Shown here one piece after another: positions 36,030-47,667 of a stretch of 64,000 nucleotides of DNA. Both the position numbers and the translations under genes were made by a program. Under the pieces are notes generated by a model. That model had not been told where the DNA came from. It was given only the letters and a program-made list of their open reading frames with translations, and ran no database searches. Origin of the DNA: Lucifuga dentata (lineage: Eukaryota; Chordata; Actinopteri; Ophidiiformes; Bythitidae). The stretch lies in assembly GCA_014773175.1 (NCBI GenBank), contig VXCM01005985.1, forward strand, positions 1 to 64,000, in the 5' to 3' direction. Position 1 is the stretch's first letter; each line of letters starts with the position of its first letter.

Positions 36030-36700
36030 TTTTTTTAATTTATTCCCAATGGGACAATGCACATTAATAAACAATAAAATGTAAATGTGCCAGATTTAGC
36101 CAAACCTGACTAATTTTCATCCGTAGTCCCTCGCCAAGATGACAAGATGGCTACCTACAATATAAAATAAACTACCTAATACGTTACATAAAATACAGAT
36201 CCATAAAATACTTCTAAACACATCAACAAGAAATCAGTAACAATTCTAAAAAATCACATATCATAAAATCACATATATTTCAAAAGACAGATCTGACATT
36301 TCCATTACCTGATCTGACAGGAATAAACAAATCCCGTCCTCCACCCTTCTAATGCACAAATCAATGTTCACTAATTTGATTATCTATCAGCCATTTCTTT
36401 GGTTCCTTAGCAAATGAATTAAAGGTATTGGAGCTCTAATATATGCTGGTGTAGAGTTCCATTGTTGTGCAGCTTGAAATGAAAAGGCAGACTGGCCAAA
36501 CACACTCGTTTTAACTTAATGGTGCGTCTCGTGAAAACGCCACGAGTTGTTGTGTTTGCAGTTGTTCTCAAAGTAATAAACTGCTTAAGCGGTGGAGGAG
36601 CTAAACCATGTACAATTTTAAAAACCAGACATAAATTTGCGTATTTGATTAAATTCAGAAGTTTACGTTTGCTCAGGATATTGCAATAATGAAAATTGTT
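36030..36700. repeat. dispersed repeat, longer copy
   Basis: It contains CCCAATGGGACAATGCACAT and further blocks shared with 217-530, and runs on through GGTGTAGAGTTCCATTGTTG. No coding content was recognised. Confidence 0.5.
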
Positions 36701-36929
36701 TGGTTTTTTATCAAGAATTTTTCAATCAAGAATTTGTGAAACTTCTCACTTGGATCCTGTTTCTTATTTCCTGATTTTCAGCGTTCTATGATCAACATTT
36801 AACTGCAAAATACATTTATAATTTTAGATTAAAAATGTGTCGTTGAAGAATTGTTTTGAACGGCATTTGGACCCCAAACTTCATAACATAAATTCAGCTT
36901 ATGTTGAATGATGATGATGTTACAATAGA

Positions 36930-37510
36930 TAAACCCACACAGTCACGTTACTACAACAATTCTCAAAAAAATAAGTTGTATTTTAGTGTTCCTGTTATTT
37001 TTTCCAAATCTCCTTATCTCTCAAAATGAAATATTGAGGTAATACACCCATCTTAAAATTCAATGTTTTGCCCGTTAACACCACATGAGACTGTAAAAGG
37101 CACAGCTATTTTAATTTCTCGGTAAAGCATCTCCTGCTGTAGACAAACATTTTCGTCTGAATCTGTCCTGAAAAGCTAAAATTATGTTGCTTTGACAAAA
37201 AAATTTAACAGATGCTTTGTCCACTGAGTATTTATTTCACGTTTTAAGTCTTTATAAGTTGATTTTTGTGTGTGTGTGTACTGGAATGAACTGAAACCTG
37301 TCTGGAAGGTAGAGAAAACAATTCTAAAATTTTGAAAATTTTAGGTAGGAAGGTAGGTATTTTTGGTAGAAAGGTAGGAAAAACAATTCTAAAATTTACA
37401 ATTTACCGCTCCAGTTTTATGTTTAGGAAGATGTTTGGCAGTAATGTAACGTGTACGCAGGTTGTATTTACTGAGCTCAAACATGCAAAATTATAAGCAT
37501 GGTCCTTTAA
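36930..37510 (-). mobile_element. diverged old relative of the TTAA-type MITE
   Basis: Recognisable blocks in the right order include CCTGTTATTTT, GAAATATTGAGGTAATACACCC, GGAATGAACTGAAACC and GTCTGGAAGGTAG. It ends GCATGGTCCT-TTAA. It has many substitutions and a local tandem duplication around 37300-37400. The left end is blurred. Confidence 0.65.
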
Positions 37511-38052
37511 GCCTGCAGCAGGTAAAGGCCGGATCTCCAGACATCCTATTTTTACACACCGCGTGATCTGCCAGACACGTTCAGGGTCGTCATCTTTCTC
37601 TTTTTGTCTTATTGTGGTCAAGGGTGAAGCCATGAAAAGCTTTCTAATGAGTCTGCCTCCACGCCGCGCGCAGCCAGGCCTTTAATCCTGACAAATGGCG
37701 GCTCTTTCCACGGCCGCACGTTTAATACGAGAATGTCCCGGAGACTCGGGGCCATCAGTCAGGAGAAGATAGCTTTTCATGTCAGCACATTTTCTCTCTG
37801 GTGTCATAGCTCTTCATTTCTGATTATTTATCGCCGCATTACTGTTCCTGTGAGGACTAAATTGCATTGTGGGTTTGATGGTTTTTATATATGACCCCAC
37901 AGATACACGCTGGTCATTTGTGTGCAGAAGTCAGCAGAGCTTATTTGGTCTGTTCCCCCCCCCCCCCCNCCCCCCCGTTTACAAAACAAAAATAATAATA
38001 ATAATTTTCCTTTTTAAGTGGATTTATTTAAGTCACATCTAAGTAAAAACTG

Positions 38053-38958
38053 CACTGTAAAAAAAACTTTCTTTGGTTTAGCTTTTAAAAAAATGAGGTA
38101 ACATTTTCCAATTATTTTTCAAAGTTGGGTGAACTAGTATTTTTGAGTAGGACAAACTCAATAATATATATTTGACTTTAAGATATAAAATATATGTGGA
38201 AACAGCCAAGAAACTGAGCTGAGCAAACTTAACAGTCGTCAACATGTGACCTACATTAAACTTGATTAAAATTTAAGAAAGAAACACTTTGAAATTGAGT
38301 TCCATGAATTCATACTTTTTTTTTAAAATTTTGACAAAATCTTGTTTTGTGTTTTTGAGTTTGACTCAAAAAGAATGAGATCAAAACTCAGAAATCATGC
38401 AGAGAAAGTTTACATTGATGTGTTTAACATGGACTGTTTGTTGGCATGTTTATATTTGTGGAGTAATACACCAGAATACAGATAAAGATTTATAAAACTG
38501 GTGAAAATGCTGATGTAATGTCTGTACTTCCTGTAACGGAGCTTAACGGTTAGAGAAGCTCGTGACCAAAGGATTGCCAGTTCAATCCTTGGGCTGGCAG
38601 GAGAAATCAGGTTTGGTGAAATGAAGTTTGACTCAAACACACAAAACAAGAGTTAGGCAAAAAAAAAAAAAAAAAAATNAAAAAAAAAAAAAAAAAAATC
38701 TATGAATTCATGGAACTGAATTTTATGGTGTTTCTTCTTTAGATTTTAATCAAGTTTAATGTAGGTCACACGTTGACGACTATCAGGTTTGCTTTTGCTC
38801 AACTCAGTTTCTTGGCTGTTTCCACATATATTTTGTGTCTTAAAGTCAAATATATATTATTGAGTTTGTCCTACTCAAAAACACCAATAGTTAACCCAAC
38901 TTTAAAAAATGATTGGAAAATGTTGCCTCATTTTTTTTAAGTAGGACTTTTTACAGTG
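38053..38958. mobile_element. 0.9-kb element with about 270-bp inverted terminal repeats
   Basis: The left arm (about 38053-38320, starting CACTGTAAAAA) and the right arm (about 38695-38958, ending TTTTTACAGTG) are imperfect inverted copies. Shared blocks include CAATAATATATATTTGACTT and GAAACAGCCAAGAAACTGAG. The CACTG termini suggest a CMC/EnSpm-type element, but no target duplication is clear. The interior holds a tRNA-like segment and an A-run with N 38679. Confidence 0.65.
38538..38604 (+). repeat. tRNA-like (SINE head-like) segment
   Basis: GAGCTTAACGGTTAGAGAAGC resembles a pol III A box region and GATTGCCAGTTCAATCC a B box (GGTTCRANTCC type), at tRNA-like spacing. It does not close into a full cloverleaf with a normal acceptor stem, so it is called a tRNA-derived repeat rather than a tRNA gene. 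Confidence 0.5.
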
Positions 38959-40102
38959 TAGGTGAGCCAATCAGAACATGAGCTCATCTGAGCTTTCCCT
39001 CATCGTAGCGTAATGACGGTTTACAGAATTACGGTTTTAAGTTTCAGCTTTGATCTGCGACCGCTGGCTGGCCTTCTGCGGTTAACATTACGCAGAATTC
39101 ATTTCCGAAATGCTCAGACCTCTTCCCTCCATCTGATGAAATCACCCAGATATGAGACAGAGCAGGAAGCCGGGCTTTTTTTTCACGGTAGCAGTGTTGA
39201 CAACAGTCTAATGTGACCTCTCCAAGACGAGGTGCACGCTTCTCCAGGGAGGGGGAGGCGAATTACGCGCCGTGCTGAAAGGAAACATGTCAGATGGGTG
39301 TTAGCCGCCTCCCATCTCTTCATACGTGTTCTTCCTGTAGAGTTTCTGTTCTAGTTTTTCATACGTTGGACTTTAGAAAGACGACTTTGCGTGTCCATGC
39401 AGAGCGGCCGCGTGGCGGCACATGTTGGAGATGGACTGATTTAAGCTGATAAACGTGTTGTGAGACCTCTTTGTTTTGCAGGATGTTTGAACACGTGTTT
39501 TTAAACGGGCGTTCTGCTGAAGCCTGTGTGATGAAGTCCTGGTGTAAGCAGCCTCTAATTGTGCTGTCTGCTCAGCCTCACTCTTGTCAAGCCTCCAAAA
39601 GCAGCAAATGAAATCTCTAATCGAGCATGATGCTGGAGATCTGCACCCCCCCCCCNCCCCCCAACTCAGCCGTTGGTCTTTCAAGATACAGATCGCGTTT
39701 CCGTGTTGACCTTGTCTGAAAATAAAAGCAGAAACACCTCTGATGTTCACGCATGTGAAATGTATTCAGTCAACAAACGTGGAGCCTGAACGTTCTTTCA
39801 TCTGCTGCTCAACGCACATTACAGAGCTTCTCAGAGCAACTTCTGACTATTTCATGATTTCTTTCTCCCTGTAATTTGTCTGATAATAAGCCTTTTTTTA
39901 TTTATCCTACACCTCCATGGCTAAATATATTCTCTGTATTTGACCTATGCTAACAGCCACGTGGTGTCTGGAGACCAACAGCAGGCCCACAGCCGCGTGG
40001 AAATATAGCATTTAAGCTAGCGCTCACATTTCTTGGTTGTTGGGGAGAAACTTGAAGCAAATGCAGGGAGCCACTGTGCTGCCCCAAAAATATCAAAACA
40101 AC

Positions 40103-40173
<71 letters not shown>

Positions 40174-40190
40174 TAATAATAATAATAATA
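40103..40190. repeat. (AAT)n microsatellite
   Basis: A long trinucleotide tract with two AAC interruptions. A shorter one is at 47633-47666, ending at N 47668. Confidence 0.95.
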
Positions 40191-40744
40191 GGATTTAAAG
40201 GTTTTGCTTTAAGTAACAGTAGTTTTTAAAATCTGGACACGGACCAAATTGTACTTATTGATCATGGAATAAAATGTCTGATTTGTCATTGAGATTGGAA
40301 GAAGAAACTGACATAATATCAAAAACTCTCTATCTGCAATGTTAAGAAATCATTAAAAAAAAAATAAATCTGGATCTGATCCTGGATCTGGATCCAAGTT
40401 TCATCCAGAGCCACTTATAGCTAGCTGCTGCTAACAACTAGCAGATGCAGGTGAAAACATAACCAGGTAAACTGATACTCAGGTTAGGAGGAAGTTAGGG
40501 TGACTTTGTTTTTTGGAGACTACAGAACTAAGATTACATTCTTAAACAATCAAGACTGACATTCTCAATATTGGGATATTGATTAATTTCCTCGTCTTTA
40601 GAGGAAACGGTTTCTCGATCAAAGACTGTAACAGATTTTTATAATTGGTTCCAGGCAGACGAGGAAATGGGCAACAACAGAACCAAATAAGGCTTTACCA
40701 GGACGATCGTCAGGTTATTCTGTGCATATAAACCAATCTGAGCT

Positions 40745-41324
40745 TTAAAGGACCATACCATCTATTTTGCATGTTTGAGCCTAATATATTCAGTTTTCAT
40801 ACATGTTACATTACTGACAATCATTTCCCAAAGCATACTACTGGAACGGTGAATTAAAAATGTTTTTCCTACCTTCCAGACCTCCACTGGTTTCAGTTCA
40901 TTCTGCTATTAAAATCAACTTGTTGATACTGTAAACGTTCTTGGGATAGGTAATCCATCATCACCAACAAGACGTGTATTCAGGTTTTTTTAGAAGTTAT
41001 GTAATTTTAGTGTTTAAGCTCAATAAAAAGCGTGGAGTGAATGTATGCCTCCACCGGGGAATATAGTCCCAAAAGAAGACCTGCGTTTATGGAAAAATTT
41101 AAAGGACCGTGACTTCATAAGGCTGTGTAACTATTAGCAGGAGAAACATGGATTTTTAAGGTGGGTGTATCACTTGAATATTTGATTTTGAAAGATAAGA
41201 GGTTTTGTAAAATATCAGGAAAGCTGAAATACGGTTTTATCCTTTGGGAAATGATTGTAATGTAACGTATGAAAACTGAATATATTAGGCTCGAACATGC
41301 AAAATGGGTGGTATAGTCCTTTAA
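40745..41324 (+). mobile_element. TTAA-type MITE, copy 13, full length, 67 bp before nbea exon E
   Basis: Full length with TTAA at both ends and a small loss in the right terminal repeat. The adjoining acceptor tract of exon E is not part of the element. Confidence 0.85.
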
Positions 41325-41391
41325 AGGGTAGAGTGCAACATTTCATTTAACAGTCCAATTCCACACTTTTTCTCCTTGTTTCTTTTCCCAG

Positions 41392-41547
41392 ACATGGAGG
41401 AGGAGGAGGAGGATGAGGCAGTCAAGTCTAAAAAGGTCTTTCGCAGCCAGACGGCGGCCAGCCCGGGCCCGGAGGTGGAGCTGGTGCTGGAGGGAGATGA
41501 CGACGCCGCGAGCCTGCTGCAGGAGAAAGAGATGGACAACCTGGGCG
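41392..41547 (+). CDS. nbea: neurobeachin internal exon E (acidic linker before the PH domain)
   Basis: With one base from exon D it reads DMEEEEEDEAVKSKKVFRSQ, then a variable stretch, then EGDDDAASLLQEKEMDNLG plus one base. The KSKKxFRSQ and LLQEKExDNL blocks match NBEA rather than LRBA. The acceptor is tcttttcccag and the donor gtaagt. It is 156 nt, with phase 1 at both ends, so skipping it would preserve the frame. A full TTAA-type MITE ends at 41324, 67 bases before the exon, leaving little room for the branch point outside the element. The Glu run is encoded by a short GAG repeat. Confidence 0.95.
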
Positions 41548-41831
41548 GTAAGTCAGCACGCCAACACCTCTATTAACCCCCAAATCAGCATCACCTCTGC
41601 TGCAGCCTCCCGTCTTTTCTTCAGCTCCTTCCTGTAACAGCGGGGTAATTATAGCGTAGATGATTAACATCAGATGAACTGGTTGGATCAATGAAGAGCT
41701 TTTAACTCTCTGGCCTGGACTTTCTCTCAGGAGGAGGATAGATAAATAAAATAAATCAACGTTATGTTTTCCTGGCAGTGTTGCATTTGAAGTGAGACCA
41801 AATATAAACTCCCCAAAAATTGAGCTCAATG

Positions 41832-42795
41832 TTAAAGGACCATACCGGCCATTTAGCATGTTCAGTTCAGTTCAGTTAACTTTATTATCCAAAAGGAAAT
41901 TAATTTGGCCATAGATGCAGAAGCCAGAAAGATGAACATAAAACACACAAAAACAGTAAACCACAATCAAGATCAAAATCAAAAACAACAAATATATTTA
42001 TATTTAAATTTAAATTTAAATTTGCATGTCCACTTGGTCCGCCAGCCCAAGAAAATGCTCCCAGGTGACCAAAGCTTACGTTGATCAGCATGTCATTTGC
42101 ATTAATTGCACACAGATTGCTGAAGTAATGCAGCAGTTCTGAGTAAAGCTTCATCTCTGCCGCCGTGATGACAGCTGCTACAAATATGAATATTTCTCCG
42201 CCAGGAAATATAGTCCCAGGAGAAGACGGTGTTTATCGAGACATTTGGGTCCAATATATGCAGTTTGCATGCAGGTTACGTTACTGACAACCATTTCCCA
42301 AAACATAAAACTGTATTTTAGTTTTCCTGTTATTTTACAAAATCTCCTAATCTTTCAAAATCAAACGTTCAGCTGGTTCATCTACTTTAACATTCATTGT
42401 TTCGTCTGCTAATAGTTACGCTCAATTATGAAGGCATGGTTATTTTAATATCTCATTAAACACCGTCTTTTCCTGGGGCTATATTTCCTGGCGAAGAAAT
42501 ACGTCGTCTTCCATGCAGCTTTGGATCAGTTAAATAATGTTACTTTGACAAAACATCCTAATAGACGTGTTGTTTGCTGTGATGGATTGTTTATCTCAAG
42601 CGTGTTTCAAGCCTCAACAAGTTGATTTTAATAGTGTAATATAATGAACTGAAGCCAATGGTAGTCTGGAAGGTAGGAAAAATAATATAAAATTTAGTGT
42701 TAACGTAGTATATTGTGGGAAATGTTGTCAGTAACGTGTATGTGGATTGTATATATTGGGCTCAAACATGCAGGATTGCCGGAATGGTCCTTTAA
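41832..42795 (-). mobile_element. old TTAA-family copy split by another repeat
   Basis: The left end is TTAA-AGGACCATACCGGCC. At about 41861 a different repeat begins (TTCAG direct repeats, then TTTATTATCCAAAAGGAAATT). Family sequence resumes near 42185 and ends GGAATGGTCCT-TTAA. The core is clearly diverged from the young copies and shares variants with the 36.9-kb relic. Confidence 0.65.
41861..42180. repeat. interspersed repeat inserted in an old TTAA-family copy
   Basis: It begins with three TTCAG direct repeats and TTTATTATCCAAAAGGAAATT, similar in style to 17805. It contains a short TTTAAATTTAAA tract and interrupts the element at 41832-42795, so it is younger than that element. Confidence 0.5.
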
Positions 42796-43508
42796 TCAGA
42801 AAGTGGAGCATGGTGCCTGAGAGGTCCTGTTTGCTCCTCTGGAGAAGAATGCTGGAATCCACGAGTCCGTCTCTGTCCTCTGATCTGGATGCTTTGCTGA
42901 AGTTTGACAGCTACACACTGTTTTGCTGTGAAAAGTGTCCGTCTCTGTTTTTTGTTTTTTTTCTCCTTCCTCCTCCGTTTATTTCCAGACTCCAGCCTTC
43001 TCCTCTTAAACTAACACCGGAAAGATGATCGGTCCAGATATGTCACAACTCATATGTAAGATTTCTGAAACAAATCAGTGATTACAGCTGATATGAGCCA
43101 ATCATATTTATTGTTACTGTGGCCTTATTTAACCTGTTAAAGAAGAAGAAGAAGAAAAAAAAACTGTTACTTCTGGAAAAGTATTGTGCTAATAAGTATT
43201 ACTCAGTGCTGAAATATTCCCTATAACTCATTTATTTATATGGAACATTTTTATAAAATATCTGTATAAATATAGTAGTTGTGCCTAGTTACACTTAATA
43301 ATATATATTCTAACTTTATAAATACTAATATATTGTACTTTTTAAATACTAATATACTTGTAATTCAACCACATGGCTAATATACAACACATTGATCTAA
43401 GGGCGCAGTAAAGTATTAATTAATCAATAATCAAAGCTTAGAAACTTTTTAAAACAACAATGCTGATTAAAATGATTAATCTCTGTTTAAAAAAAGATCT
43501 ATTGCATG

Positions 43509-43542
<34 letters not shown>

Positions 43543-43836
43543 CACACACATTTCTCTGCAAATTTTGCAATATAATATTCAGCACATCCTATCTTGGTTA
43601 GATGTTATTGTATTTAATCAGACTCTCTGGATAATATTATTGTAAATGTAATTAATTCCATGGATAAAATCTGTAAATCAAAATCTTATGTAACACTGAA
43701 ACTTCTTCACTGAAATAAAGAAAATTAGTTTATTTTTTTCCATATGGATGTTTGGGAATAACAGCTGGAAACTTAATTATGCTGGAAAATTCTCCTTCTC
43801 TCTACATCGACCCTCATAAGAAAGACAAATACAAAG

Positions 43837-44266
43837 TTAAAGGAATATACCATGCATTTTGCATGTTTGAGCCTAATATATTCTATTTTCATACATGTTA
43901 CGTTACTGACAATCATTTCCCAAAGGATAAAACCGTATTTCAGCTTTCCTGATATTTTGCAAAATTTCTTAATCTTTCAAAATCAAATATTCAAGTGATA
44001 CACCCACCTTAAAAATCCATGTTTCTCCTGCTAATAGTTACACAGCCTTATGAAGTCACGGTCCTTTAAATTTTTCCATAAACACAGGTCTTCTTTTGGG
44101 ACTATATTNATGAACTGAAACCAATGGAGGTCTGGAAGGTAGGAAAAACATTTTTAATTCACTGTTCCAGTAGTATGCTTTGGGAAATGATTGTCAGTAA
44201 CGTAACATGTATGAAAATTGAATATATTAGGCTCAAACATGCAAAATGGATGGAATGGCCCTTTAA
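43837..44266 (-). mobile_element. TTAA-type MITE, copy 14, middle lost at an assembly join
   Basis: Both TTAA ends are present. At N 44109 the sequence jumps from the ACTATATT block to ATGAACTGAAACC, omitting about 155 bp found in other copies. It pairs in inverted orientation with copy 13 across exon E. Confidence 0.8.
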
Positions 44267-44292
44267 ACCTTTAGGAACAGTTGAGTAAGTTT

Positions 44293-44293
44293 T

Positions 44294-44322
<29 letters not shown>
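44293..44322. repeat. (ATG)n microsatellite
   Basis: About ten ATG units directly right of MITE copy 14. Confidence 0.9.
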
Positions 44323-44325
<3 letters not shown>

Positions 44326-45244
44326 TATTATCTGACTTTTATTCAGCATGTTAAACAGGCTTTAATATGTTTAATCAGTCGTGCATCGTGCTGCTAAGAT
44401 GACGGCTGCCTGAACAAACGGTCATTTTTCAAGCATCATGGCAGAATATAGCTGGTTTTGAGTTGTTTTGATATAATTTATGTAATTTAAAAGCGTAAGT
44501 TACCCAGAGTTCATTTGGATTTTGAGTATGATCAAGAATACTGGACTATTAAAGCTGGTTATTTGTTTATTTTTTCGTCTCATGCAGACAATAGATATCT
44601 GAATGAAGCGGAGTCTGTTACTAGTTTTATGCCTCAGTGATGAAGGATTTTAGTGAAATATAATATTCCCTGCAGCTGTCATCAATTCCAAAAACTTTTC
44701 CTACATGCCAGCAACAAATATTATAAAACAGCAAAGATGTGAAAGAAGAAGAAAGAGGAAAGAGAAGCGTTGTCACATGATGCTGCGTAGATTAAAGGGG
44801 GTTTTTTTACGGGTTATTTACTTGTTCAGATGATGTAAAAGATCATTAACGGTTACCTCATATACAATATGAACATTTTTCAGCCATCAGATCTTTTATT
44901 TAAACAAATCATATCACAGTTTTTCAACAAAAAGTGAACACCAAATTAAAAATGACTCAGGAATCTTCCAGTTTCCATCTGTAACATTACTAACGGTAAC
45001 AATAAACCTATAGGATGAAATGAATGTAAAGTTACAGGTATGAGTGTTTCTATCTGATCATGCAGGTACAGGTTCATGTATGAAAAAAAAAGATGGCTGA
45101 AGGCCTTAATGATCTGGTGTTTATGTCCGTGTTTATATTACCTAGTTATGGCGCCTTATAGAGGCACATGTTGAACCGGCATTTCTGCTGAGAGGCAAAA
45201 TCCCCCGTTAGATCCCAGACGTGACTCTCAGAGGAAGAGTCTAA

Positions 45245-45279
45245 CTCCTCCTCCTCCTCCTCCTCCTCCTCCTCCTCCT
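45245..45279. repeat. (CTC)n microsatellite
   Basis: A pyrimidine-only tract of about 11 units. A purine tract of GGA units lies at 48061-48100; the two are complementary in composition. Confidence 0.9.
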
Positions 45280-46646
45280 AAAGCTGGCAGGAAGTCCAAG
45301 ACGCCATGTCACCCAATCTCCTTCAGTCAGATGAACCTTGACCTCCCAATCAAAAGAGCGACGGAGGGCTGATGTGTCTTCTGCTGAGAGCTAATAATAA
45401 TAAAAACCTCCTACAAATCTGAAATGAGGCTTTTTGATAAATCTCTGAAGTGTAAACCAAATATTCTATAAGTACAAGAACTTCACTTCTGCTTTTTAAT
45501 GCTAAATCTTGATCGAGTTCATGTTTTTACCGATGGGGGGCTCCTTCACGCCGCAGCGTCTCAGTAATGCTTTCAGCAGGAAACAGTCTGTGCTTGGCCT
45601 CTGTCTAATCTCAGGCATGACCAGTCTTAATGAGAGATCTGGGACTAGATCCTGTCAACAGCAGAGCTCCTCCCGCATGCCAGCCGTCAGGTCAGTGCCT
45701 GTTTCTGCTGCCAAAGGGGCGGAGCTTAAACTCAGAGCCCAGGCAGCTGTGGTTAGTGAACCTATGATTAGTTTTGTTCCCACAAACACTGGAGATGCTG
45801 CCTGCACTTGCACTGCTATTAAATGAGCCTTTTTTTTGTGCACATTAATCTAAAATCAGGCAAAATAGAAACTTAAGACGAGTGTGTGATTAAATAAGAG
45901 TCTGAGCCTCACAAGGAATTTCTCATGTCAGACAACAGTTGGGAGACGTGATTGTTCTGCTGGCAGACTGGAACAGCGTTAGCATATTCTGAAACGTGGT
46001 TTTAGCAGCCGCAACCACGCTGCTTTGGCTCAATTTAGCCTTTATTTGTTCGTGTTTGTCCCATTTAGGAAACTGATGTCTTTGCCAAGGCAGACATGAG
46101 TAAGACAGCAGCAACGTTTAGCTAAAGAGCAAAATAAAACAGGGTTTTTAGAATTTTATAATGAAATCAGGAGGAGGAAGGAGACAGTGTTCTGTCAAAA
46201 AACACTTTTTTTCAATAATCAGCTTCTCAAATGTACTGTTTTTTCTGCAAAGATCTACATAATTACATCCTTTATTGATGTAAACAGAGTATGGGTGATA
46301 TCTAAAACAAAAAGACACAAGGAAAGCAACCATTTATGATTAAAAATATGCTCCTGCTGCTTTTTAAAAATTAAAGCATTAAATGCTGTTTAAAGTTGTA
46401 CTGCAATTTATTATATTTCTCCATTTTCTCTATATGCAATATCCTGTATATCCTATAAGCTTTTATATTTTAATATTTAATAAGTGTATGTGGAAATAGT
46501 TTTAAAAAAAACAAAAAAAACATTGTACCTTAATTACAAAATTTCCCAGAATGCTTTGTGGATGCATGAAGTATTGTGTGACTCAAATGAACAATAAGCA
46601 ATAAGGCAGCAGATACGCAGCGTACAGTTGATGATAATGGCTGCAG

Positions 46647-46647
<1 letters not shown>

Positions 46648-46707
<60 letters not shown>
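46648..46707. repeat. (TG)n microsatellite
   Basis: About 30 units, the longest dinucleotide tract in the window. The long His/Thr open frames on the minus strand come from it. Confidence 0.95.
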
Positions 46708-46709
<2 letters not shown>

Positions 46710-47631
46710 TTTCTGCAGTTTGGGTCAACATGCGTATTTGCGAGTGAGTGATAGTGCTCAGGTGTGCAAGTAGCTAAACCCACTTGTATTCCTCTAATAA
46801 TAACACACTTATAGTGAAGTAGAAAGTGCTCGGCCTAATTAAACAGCAGCAGTGGATGGATTGTGGGTAATAATACACCCAAACTGCAGTTTCTCCCCAA
46901 ACTCCCACCACACCAAAATGAGACTTTTCATCACTTCATTAAACTGGCCTGTCATTTGACATATATTAACATTTTCATTTAAAAAAAAAAAAAAAAAAAA
47001 AACAGGCTACAATCATCCTGTGAAACTTGGCCTAATTTCATTATTCTCATGTAAACATTTTAATGCCACATAGCCTAATTATGGAAGGATCCCTGAGGGG
47101 ATTACAGCCTAATCCTCCTCCTCCCCATGAGCGATGGCTGCAGTGCTTAATGCTTCAGGCAGCGACTCTGAGGCCACAACAGCCTGAATGCTGTTAGTCT
47201 AACAAGTGATGGGCTGTAAAGTGTAATTTGGGGGCGAGTGGACATAAAGGCAAATTCCTTTTTTATTGTAGGTCAAACTATTCAAACAATAAAAAGGGTC
47301 AAAAGGCTTAAAAGAGGAGGGATATGAACTAATTCATTCTTGGATCCTGCGGTTGATGGGTGGATAAGAATCCTCAAAGCAGAAAATTTGAGGTTTTGGG
47401 TGAAACTAAAAATCCAAGAGAAAACACAGGAAAATTGTTGGAAAAGAAGAAATCAATGAAGAAAGTTACTCCTAAACCTGAAGGATGAATGTGTATTAAG
47501 TATCTTAATGTTTATATATTTATGTGTACTGTATATGTATAAATAAACTTTGCCTTGTTGTTTCTGTTGTAATGCACTTTGAACCTACTTTCTGTTATCT
47601 TGTTGCTTTTTAAGTTTCCTGTATGAAAGCT

Positions 47632-47667
<36 letters not shown>

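Larger units (their letters stand above)
27119..41391 (+). other. nbea: nbea intron D-E, 14.3 kb
   Basis: A phase-1 intron with four good TTAA-type copies and relics, two Harbinger-like copies, one palindromic-end element, a hAT-like element, the second copy of the 21-kb repeat, a dispersed repeat at 36.0-36.7 kb and a large inverted-repeat element at 38-39 kb. Stretches 28450-29248, 30969-32163, 32958-33394, 34860-36029, 37511-38052 and 38959-40744 show no gene, only microsatellites, homopolymers and ordinary intron. Confidence 0.8.

Noticed and set aside
38538..38604. A functional tRNA gene
   Set aside because: A and B boxes are only approximate and no normal acceptor stem closes; better explained as a tRNA-derived repeat inside a larger element.
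45509..45826. 105-codon frame in intron E-F
   Set aside because: No family resemblance, no splice borders in phase with nbea, unremarkable composition.
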